From assembly GCA_021186555.1 (NCBI GenBank), contig JAJKFL010000003.1, positions 372,001 through 436,000 on the forward strand: a DNA stretch of 64,000 bases. The letters run 5' to 3'. This document shows positions 56,701 to 64,000 of this stretch, in pieces; position 1 is the first letter of the stretch; each line of letters opens with the position of its first letter. A model generated the notes under the pieces. That model was not told where the DNA came from. It worked only from the letters and a program-made list of their open reading frames with translations, and searched no databases. This DNA is from Reticulitermes speratus. Lineage: Eukaryota > Arthropoda > Insecta > Blattodea > Rhinotermitidae. Both the position numbers and the translations under genes were made by a program.

Positions 56701-57339
56701 CTATGGCGCTGCTGTCTGGAGAGCATGAGTTGCTCTAATACAATATGATCAATGCTGTTTAATGATGTCACTGCCGTAGTGGTTATTCCCATAAAAAGAA
56801 ATGTGAGGAGATAAGTGGCATTACTTTTCACTGCCCCATCCATGTAGGTATGCACAGCTCCCGGTGCCATGTCATCATCCGGGCGACTAATTTTGTTTTG
56901 TACTGTTATGGAAAATTTGTGTACCGCATATATATATATATATATATACCTAGTGTCTTGTAAAATGAATAGAAAATAATGAATTTTTCTTTTCCTATGC
57001 ATAGCGTTATTGGTATTAGACGAAGACTACATCTGCATGGTTAAGGTCAAAGTAGCAGCTGTTACTAGAGGCTGAGAATAGCTTTACATATGAAGCCCAG
57101 TTGAGTGTATTTTAACATTTTAACCCTATTTTTCCTTGAGGATAGGAAACGATTCTATCCCCATACAGTAACGTTCTGCGAGTATATTAAACACGTGACG
57201 ACGGACAAGCTGTTCGAAGTACATAACTGCACATCACTTCTCTTGCTTGGCAGAAAGACGTTTGTCCTAAAAGAAGTTGCGAGTGAACATGTATGTAATA
57301 CCGGACTTTTGCAAATGTTAACTGCTTTACTGAGTACTG
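56701..57339. other. No recognised gene; (AT)n
   Basis: An AT run lies at about 56929-56948. Nothing else recognised. Confidence 0.5.
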
Positions 57340-57520
57340 TTCTCTGGGATGTGACGTCGTATATTTTCGTATATAGAAACCAAAGTTTCAAGAAACCTGC
57401 TGCTTCCATTTTCAGTATTATGTGCCATGTAGATGGACACGCTACATCCTCCGTAAGGTTCATACATATTTACCACATTACACAGTTTGGCATCCCAGAA
57501 GACCGTATATTACTACTCAC
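57340..57520 (+). repeat. Family C, plus copy
   Basis: CTCTGGGATGTGACGTCG, AGAAACCTGCTGCTTCC and GGCATCCCAGAAGACCG. The translated start WDVTSYIFVYRNQSF is reminiscent of a conceptual WDVTPCSLV sequence that I recall from many insect repeats. Confidence 0.6.
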
Positions 57521-57914
57521 CGCTGTGATGACCTCAAATCTCAAATGGTAATCTGTAATTGTTTTAATCGACTTTCCTGTTTTGGTCTCCCCTGGGAAGT
57601 GGATGGTGTAAAGAACCAATATCAGTAATTAGTTCTGCGGCAGGGTCAGTAGTAGCAGTAGCGAATTAATTTAAAATTGTCTGTACCCGTCTGAGCGACA
57701 CAGCGGGAGCAATCCGCGATATTGCAGATTGCACTGGGCAATATTCATTACCAGTGGCCTTCATTGTGCTGGGCTACAGAACTCGTGTCATCTGTGGGGC
57801 TACTCACTAAAGCCACAGTTCAAGCTCATCTCATTCCTTGCACATCGCGCACTGCACCTTCCATTTTTCCACCCTCCGTAAAGTTTTGTAGCTTTATATA
57901 CACACAATTAATCG
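57521..57914. other. No recognised feature
   Basis: Nothing recognised. Confidence 0.5.
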
Positions 57915-58105
57915 TTTAAAGTAAAGTGGCAACTATATGTGCCGCCAGCTGTAATACTTAGTCACTGGGCCGCACGCTATATCTGTGTTTCTCTTGACTC
58001 TTAGAAACAGCGATTATATCTTCAAACAGAATTGACCGTTTTGTCTGGCTTTTGTAATATTGACAGGCTGTTTACTGTGAGGTAGGAACTAAATTTTTAG
58101 ACACT
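57915..58105 (-). repeat. Family R, minus copy
   Basis: AAAGTGGCAACTATATGTGCC, GGGCCGCACGCTATATCTGTG, AACAGCGATTATATC and CTGTTTACTGTGAGGTAGG, which is the reverse of the 13575 order. Confidence 0.7.
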
Positions 58106-58544
58106 CTCTACAAAGAAACAGATATAACGCCTTATGTGGAAGTGATAAACACGTGTCCGTGCGTGACCTACAAGCAGCACCTGTGCGGACAGACATTTTG
58201 AATCAGAACGGGCAAAGTGCATATGAAGGTAACACTGAGGTGCGACTGCAAAATCATTGTTGCCGTGGAAAAGCAATAAGTATTACATATTCTGTATGTG
58301 TGTCTGTAGCCTTAGTTATCCAGCATGCAGAGCGCATGCGCCGTATTATATTGTCATCTGTGGCCTGTTTGGTTCTACCATATTTTTCCACATCATCTTA
58401 TATACGGCACGATTTTGGGAAAACATTATTGGAAATAAAATGTGTGTTTTGATTTTCTCTACAATTTTTGTCTGAAGAATTTCTCATTCTAAGAAGAATT
58501 GACAGATATATTACCATAAATGTACATAGGTCTTCACGAAAAGT
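58106..58544. other. No recognised feature
   Basis: Nothing recognised. Confidence 0.45.
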
Positions 58545-58735
58545 ATCCTTTATTGTTATCGGATTTTAATGAAACTTGAATTTTTTCTATAGATTTTCGA
58601 AAAATACTCAAATAGCGAATTTCATAAAAATTCGTCCAGTGAGAGATTGTTCCATGCGCACAGACGGGCAGACAGACATGACAAAGCTAATAGTCGCTGT
58701 TCGCAATTTTTCGAACGCGCTCAAAAATCGAAATC
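58545..58735 (+). repeat. Family D, plus copy
   Basis: TTTCATAAAAATTCGTCCAG, GAGAGATTGTTCCATGCGC and ACAGACGGGCAGACAGAC follow the family D order. Confidence 0.5.
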
Positions 58736-59039
58736 TGAGGTAACCACTAAAAGGTGTCGGCAGTTTACATTTTCAGGAACCTTGATCGTTAACAAAGCCT
58801 ACTTTAAGTAAATTCGTAACATATTTTGTAGTTATTCCAGTATGACGGAAGTCTACTGAGATTCCTTGAAAGTTCTGTTTTTCGCCTATCTTGATTCATA
58901 AAAGAAGTTTCTTGCACAAGATCAAAAATTAACTTTTTCCTATAATCCAAAACCTCACGCAGATTCCGTTGAATTTCCGCATTCAAAATTTCACTAATTT
59001 GACTTCCAATTTTCCCATTTTCGGCAAGTTTAGGAACTA
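58736..59039. other. No recognised feature
   Basis: A lysine-rich 82-codon minus frame (58804-59052) overlaps the start of LINE-alpha and matches nothing I know. Confidence 0.4.
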
Positions 59040-59106
59040 GAAAGCAGTGCATAAGCCATTTATAGGCTTCAAGAAAGCCTATGATTCAGTTAGGAGGGAG
59101 GTCTTG

Positions 59107-59998
59107 TATGTGGGCGAGAAGTCACAGTACACCAACCAGTATGCAATCATAATCAATCATAATTAATTTGAATCACTTACGTATGTCTTGGTTACATGTC
59201 CAGTGGATCCGTATGTGCACCTTGATGCTGGACACACAAACGGATGCGCCTCCATGTCTTCTGTGACATACGTCGGAGCATCTGTAAGGTAATTTTGCGA
59301 AAGGCGTCTTCCACAGCTCTGCGCAAATCTTCGTTGGTGTTGTAGCGACACGCAGCCACTTTTCCCTTGATAATACCCCACAACGAATTGTCTGGGGTGG
59401 TAAGGTCAGAACTACGTGGTGGCCATGGCAATGGTGCCGGAGATGTTGGTGAGCCACGGCCAATCCATCGGCCTGGAAAATATTCGTTCAAAACATCTCG
59501 CACAACATTGCCGAATAAGGTGCCGCATTCACCGGTCCATCGAAAAAGTAAGGTCCAATCAGATAATCTGATGTCATAGCCGCCCATATCATCACATGCG
59601 GTGGATTATGTTCCAGCTCCTGCGTGAAATTGGAATTCTCCTTTGAGCAGAACACCACATGTCTGTCGCGCGCACTGCGATAGATGGCACATTAATCACT
59701 GAAAAGAACCTTTGATCGGGATACGGCATTTGAGAAAGTGTCCAGCAGAGCACGGCCTGATTCATAGCGCCGATCCATGTCGGCATCCGACAGTTCATTC
59801 ACGAAAGTTGGGCGATACGGCCTCACATTCAAGTATTTCTTCATGTGGTGTGCGGCGAATCACGTATGCACTATCTTGGTCACTGTTGCCAAACTACCAT
59901 TTTACATTGTAGTGCGTGCTGTGCTGTGCTGTGTAAACTTAAATTGAGTCTGAGGTGCGTATTTTCTGGGTGTACGGTGACTTCTCGCCCATCCTGTA
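59107..59998 (-). mobile_element. IS630/Tc1/mariner-superfamily DNA transposon, defective, nested in LINE-alpha
   Basis: Terminal inverted repeats: left GGGCGAGAAGTCACAGTACACC, right (reversed) GGGCGAGAAGTCACCGTACACC, with CAGGAT outside the right one; the left end lacks a few outer bases. TA flanks both sides and joins the LINE-alpha codons TTG TAT AAT. The minus strand encodes VRPYRPTFVNELSDADM, VSRSKVLFSD (a stop then replaces the next residue), CAIYRSARDRHVVFCSKEN, VMIWAAMTSDYLIGPYFFDG, LNEYFPGRWIGRG, PPRSSDLTTPDNSLWG (third acidic residue region) and AHTDPLDM at the end. The N-terminal DNA-binding part is missing. Confidence 0.85.
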
Positions 59999-60534
59999 TA
60001 ATATTCTCATTGAATTTGGTATCCCTATGAAACTAGTAAGGCTAGTAAAAATGTGTCTAAATGAAACCTATAGCAGAGTCCGGGTAGGCAAACATTTGTC
60101 TGACACATTTCCTATTAAGAATGGTTTGAAACAAGGAGATGCTTTATCGCCATTGCTTTTCAACTTTGCTTTGGAATATGCCATTAGGAGGGTTCAGGCA
60201 AACCAGGAGGGCTTGAAATTAAATGGTACACATCAGCTTCTACATGCTATAAAGAAAAACACAGAAACTTTAGTAGTCGCTAGTAAGGAGATTGGTCTAG
60301 AAGTAAATGCTGAGAAAACTAAGTACATGGTCATGTCTCGAGATCAGAATGCAGGACAAAATCACAACACAAAGATAGATAATAAATCGTTTGAAATGGT
60401 GGAACAGTTCAAATATTTGGGAACAACCCTAACTAATCGAAATTCCATTCAGGAAGAAATTAAGAGCAGATTGAAGTCGGGGAATGCTTGTTATCATTGT
60501 ATGGGTGTGAAACTTGGTCTCTCAGACTGAGGGA
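59999..60534 (+). pseudogene. LINE-alpha reverse transcriptase, palm region
   Basis: It reads [40 protein letters not shown] (motif B), [18 protein letters not shown] and [10 protein letters not shown], then jumps to [20 protein letters not shown]: the catalytic YADD segment is deleted. Then [34 protein letters not shown] and SGNACYH, where a second deletion joins GCETW-type sequence out of frame. With Gly in place of the first catalytic Asp (IGF for IDF near 59070), it is dead at three points. Confidence 0.85.
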
Positions 60535-60552
60535 GGAACATAGGCTGAAGGT

Positions 60553-60652
60553 ACTTGATATTGCTTATACCGTGCATGTTTTATATAATATCATAAATTT
60601 TACCAACACATGCACTTTATAAAGTGCATGTGTTGGTAAAATTTATGATATT
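60553..60652. mobile_element. 100-base insertion with a 72-bp perfect palindrome
   Basis: LINE-alpha codons are interrupted. ATAGGCTGAAGGT occurs on both sides (60540-60552 and 60653-60665) as a 13-bp duplication. The insert contains arm 60584-60619 and its exact reverse complement 60620-60655, meeting at TTTA-TAAA; the right arm overlaps the duplication by three bases. No coding capacity. Confidence 0.85.
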
Positions 60653-61041
60653 ATAGGCTGAAGGTGTTTGAGAATAGGGTTTTGAAGAGGATATTTGGGC
60701 CTAAGAGGGACAAGGTGATAGCGGAGTGGAGAAGACTACATAACGAGGAACTTAATGATCTGTACTCATCACCAAATAGTATTCGGGTGATCAAATCAAG
60801 AAGAATGAGGTGGGCGGGGCATGTAACACATATGGGTGAGGGGAGAGGTGCATACAGGATTTTGGTGGGGAGACCTGAGGGAAGGAGACCACTTGGAAGA
60901 CCCAGGCGTAGATGGGAGGATAATATTAAAATGTATCTTCAAGAAGTGGGATGGGATGGCGTGGACTGGATTGTTATGGCTGAGGATGGGGACAGGTGGC
61001 GGGCTGTTGTGAATGCGGTAATGAACCTTCGGGTTCCATAA
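60653..61041 (+). pseudogene. LINE-alpha C-terminal domain, open
   Basis: [89 protein letters not shown] and [11 protein letters not shown], ending with a stop at 61041. This C-terminal domain is shared by all LINE-alpha copies in the window and is the easiest way to spot them. Confidence 0.88.
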
Positions 61042-61130
61042 AACGCGGGGAATGTCTTGACTAGCTGAGAACCTGTTAGCTTCTCAAGAAGGACTCTGTT
61101 CCATGGAGTTAGTTAGTTAGTTAGTTAGGA

Positions 61131-61499
61131 ACTAGTAATAACGCTGCTGGTAATTGTGTATACCACATTACGGAGTACACCAATTCAAGTCTCGTTGTAC
61201 ATCATTTAGACAAGATTCATGCTTCATAGGTTTGACCGCAGACATCTGACATTCGTTTGTTCATAACGTCTGTCTGTGTATCTGCCTTGTATAGCAACGA
61301 GCGCTGTACGTACAGACCTGTCTAAGGAGCCACTGTTTATGCAGCTCACATCACTTACCCGCAGGACTTAATAATTCCACTTCAAATTAACGAAAGCAAA
61401 TTGTTGCTGGTTCCCGCAGGTTGCGAAAAATTCCTCTACTGAGCAGCCGCGCGAAATGGAACAATTGCAATTGGTCTCATTAGGCGCAATCTTATCCCT
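61131..61499. other. No recognised feature
   Basis: Nothing recognised. Confidence 0.5.
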
Positions 61500-61640
61500 G
61501 TGGAGCGCCTGCTGTGATCGTTGTGTCCATTCGTGTGTCTGTCCGTAGACATTAACAACTTGAAAACCACAGAGAGTTTTACATGAAATCTGATTTTTGA
61601 GAATCTTACGAACAATTGTGGGGTCATATCAATATGCACT
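61500..61640 (-). repeat. Family D fragment, minus
   Basis: GTGTCCATTCGTGTGTCTGTC and TTTACATGAAATCTGATTTTTG suggest a reversed family D copy. Weak. Confidence 0.35.
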
Positions 61641-62344
61641 TACGTGGAAAATTTTAACAAGCACTTTATATGCAGACCTACATACGACCTAATTAAAGCA
61701 ATGCTCGGGAAAAAAAATTATAGACATCTTCAGTCACGCTAATAAAAAAACACGAACTAAGAAACTGGAAAACCCATACAGACTGTACCTGTCACGCTTG
61801 AGTGTAGTGTCGTTGCTAGGATACGAGAAAAATACTGCCCGGAATACGATATACTGGATAGCGGTACAAGTTGGTGATGATGATGAGCTTGCCTCTCCGC
61901 AGTCATTCGTAATTCTTTCTGCTGAACGCGCCTATTATTCTTGCGCTCTACACGTTTAAAGTCTTGTCCCTGTCTTGTCCTGAGGAGCCAGAGTAGTAGC
62001 GTGAGCAAAATTATAGGTTCATGTTTTTCGACACCATTATTTGAGAAATTAACAGAAGGAGAGAAAATGTAGGAATATTACATTCAAGAACTGAAAGACA
62101 ATACTCCATAAGAAACTGCCAATATTTCAAGACAAGAGTTCTGTCGCTTGCAGAGGTGTGTGTGGCCTGCTTAGAAGCCGGAGGGCGGTAGTGCGCGGAT
62201 CTTCTTTTCAATAAGGCAAGTTAAATTCGGGGGAAATATGGACTATATATTCCAGGAGAAGGCAGGTTGCCTGTGCAATAAAACTGTAGCCACAGGTGCC
62301 CTGCTAAGCGTAAAAATTACCGAAAAGCTCTATATAATGTTAGG
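61641..62344. other. No recognised feature
   Basis: Nothing recognised. Confidence 0.5.
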
Positions 62345-62640
62345 TAATGAAATCAAAGCGGAAGAGACTGGCGGTACTTGTGGCACACAGGGGGAAGATA
62401 AATTCTTGAAGCGTTTTGGTGGGAAACCTGAAAGAAAGAGACAACGTGGAAGATCCAGACGGAGAAGAGTGGAAAATATTAAAATGGTCCTTAAATAAGT
62501 AGTTTGGAAGGGCGTAAACTTGATTTTTTTGGTTTAGGATAGGGGACATCGATGGACTCTTGTGAAGACGGTGATGAACTTCCGGGTTCCACAAAAATTG
62601 TAGAACATATTGAGCAGAGGAGCAAATATCAGCTTATGAA
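62345..62640 (+). pseudogene. LINE-alpha 3' relic, plus
   Basis: AGCGTTTTGGTGGGAAACC (LVGKPE), GACAACGTGGAAGATCC (RGRSRR), GAAAATATTAAAATGG (ENIKM), CTTGTGAAGACGGTGATGAAC (VKTVMN) and TTCCGGGTTCCAC. The frame is broken in the middle. Confidence 0.75.
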
Positions 62641-63104
62641 GACTGACTTATTCGTAGACCTCACTAGGTAGTTAGTTGGTCCGGCTGGTTTACAGCCAGG
62701 TTTCGATAGTATTTCAAACTCAAAATTTGCAAGATAAGTTTTAAAGTTTTATTTATTAGTCATGCTAAATAAAGTCTTATATCGCTTCTTTCATCAACCT
62801 TCAGCCTGAATTTTTTTTATTCGTAACTGAAATTCTAAAGGTTACACTTGTGTTTAAAACTATATCCGATAATCGATAATCTTTCTCTATTAAATGGACG
62901 GTTTAGTAAACACAAGTTCTTCGACTAAATAGGCAGAAAAAACAGGTGTGTTAGAATTCAATTATATTTGCGCTGACCATAGGAGTAGTGCTGCCGTGTA
63001 GCGACGTCATCGGAAACTACAGGTACAAGAAAGTTTTGAGAGTTAAGACGTAAGTCTCATGCACATCAGAAGGAAGAAAGAAGAGAATTATTAAATTTTC
63101 GGTT
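62641..63104. other. No recognised feature
   Basis: Nothing recognised. Confidence 0.5.
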
Positions 63105-63215
63105 TTGAGGGTACTGACTATGCATACCACGTCTTGTAGTTTGGTCTAGATACTTGGGCTACCGAGGTTTCGGAGGAACCTGCTGCCTCCAGCTTCATCG
63201 AGTAGCGTTATATAC
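63105..63215 (+). repeat. Family C, plus copy
   Basis: GTCTTGTAGTTTGGTCTAG, CCGAGGTTTCGGAGGAACC and TGCTGCCTCCAGCTTCATCG, the cleanest example of the family C core. Confidence 0.65.
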
Positions 63216-63319
63216 GGGCCTCAAGAACACAGTGCTTGCTGAATTAACAGCAGCATTAATTTCTGTTTAAACCTTGAACCTCGAAGAGCGTAAAACAGTA
63301 TTTAATAGGTCAGACATTA

Positions 63320-63525
63320 TCTCAAAGAAAACGCATTGCGCTTCAGTTACAAAGGGAAATCAGTTGATGCTGTGTACAAAAATAATCATTGCTTATTGTG
63401 AGAATTCTACGAAACACATAAATATAAAACGTGAGCAAAATTCGCACTTTATTATTGTGAAAGCATGCCGTACATGTAGTAGTAGTAGCCACTATGCTTT
63501 GAAATGTTATGATGCATCTTGATAT
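63320..63525 (+). repeat. Family R, plus copy
   Basis: CAGTTACAAAGGGAAATCAG, TTGCTTATTGTGAGAATTC, AACACATAAATATAAAACG, TGAGCAAAATTCGCAC and CCACTATGCTTTGAAATG follow the order of the copy at 13575. Confidence 0.7.
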
Positions 63526-64000
63526 TGATGCAGTTATTAGAACAGTGGAGCTGAAATGTAAAAACTGTAAGTAACTTCTAGTGTTACGGAAGTGACACGT
63601 GTTACATCGTGTTGATACATTTACACGGACATTTATCAAGACGCGGACGATGATGGATTGCGATCAGACATTGTGAGGGAACAAGGAAGCCGTACAAGTG
63701 AGGCCTACGTGACGAACTGCTGCTTTGCTGTCCGTCTGCGCTGCGCTGTGTGTCGAACGTCATGGCGGTTTGTGACCGACTCGGAAGTGCATTCGATAGT
63801 TATCTGCTTCGAATCTCGCCTTGGTTACTGGGTATTCTGACTACGGCATTTCTTACTCCCTGCAAGTAGATGCCTGAATAGTACATTAAATTAAAACCTG
63901 ACCGAATTCTTCAACATCATTTTCAGTTTTTCAATCATTCTGCTATTCAACGTTACATTTTAAGAATGACTGACTTTATCGTAAAATAAATACACACGCT
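63526..64000. other. No recognised feature
   Basis: Nothing recognised to the end of the window. Confidence 0.5.

Larger units (their letters stand above)
59040..61130 (+). mobile_element. LINE-alpha, best copy, interrupted by two insertions
   Basis: Motif A region PFIGFKKAYDSVRREVL (59058-59106) is cut at TTG-TA by a DNA transposon (59107-59998) and resumes at 59999 as [11 protein letters not shown] second, 100-base insertion lies at 60553-60652. The element ends in a noncoding tail (CTTCTCAAGAAGGACTCTG) and a TTAG repeat (about 61107-61128). The 5' half is absent. It serves as the reference for the other LINE-alpha fragments. Confidence 0.88.

Noticed and set aside
58804-59052. 82-codon lysine-rich minus frame
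   Set aside because: It overlaps the beginning of LINE-alpha on the other strand and has no match I know.
61107-61128. Telomere-like TTAG repeat
   Set aside because: The insect telomere repeat is TTAGG; this is TTAG at the 3' end of LINE-alpha and is found reversed at 36238 with another copy.

Overview
The window looks like a piece of repeat-rich insect nuclear DNA, most likely from a cockroach or close relative (Blattodea). I base this on LINE protein fragments that resemble ones I remember from Periplaneta-type genomes, on tRNA-derived SINEs, and on AT-rich, gene-poor sequence. The species is inference. I found no convincing host protein gene, tRNA, rRNA or CRISPR array. Every protein fragment I can recognise belongs to a transposable element, and all of those elements are truncated or decayed.

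Layout. 1-2.2 kb: a 97-bp inverted repeat, a folded CTGATGATG motif, a decayed LINE (called LINE-alpha here) and a copy of an interspersed repeat (family R). 2.6-20 kb: mostly unrecognised DNA with family R and family C repeats, nine minisatellite arrays and two short perfect palindromes. 20-28 kb: tRNA-derived SINEs (family B), a decayed old tandem repeat split by one of them, and a 633-bp pogo/Tigger-type element. 28.5-32.75 kb: a Jockey-type LINE on the minus strand whose ORF1 is interrupted by 31 copies of a 75-bp (25-codon) repeat that runs in the reading frame of ORF1. 34.9-38.8 kb: more SINE and family C copies, then a well-preserved 5'-truncated LINE (LINE-beta). 41-46.4 kb: a 33-copy 38-bp array, an RTE-like LINE scrap, SINE B and a 55/66-bp array. 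47.5-50.2 kb: LINE-gamma, nearly open, then a LINE-alpha tail with four 27-bp repeats inside its coding frame. 55.6-56.7 kb: a mariner transposase relic. 59-61.1 kb: LINE-alpha interrupted by a TA-inserting DNA transposon and by a 100-bp insertion holding a 72-bp perfect palindrome. The remaining kilobases hold more fragments of the same families.

Main message. About 8 kb of the 64 kb is minisatellite, in 16 clear arrays. At least five arrays can be traced to amplification of a segment of a dispersed element: Jockey ORF1, the LINE-alpha ORF, SINE B, and family R twice. Several arrays also show higher-order structure. A second signal is a short module, CTGATGATG, then a stem, then CGAAACAT, found four times with different but self-complementary stems; it resembles part of a hammerhead ribozyme core. 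Names such as LINE-alpha, family R, family C, family D, SINE A and SINE B are labels used only in this annotation.
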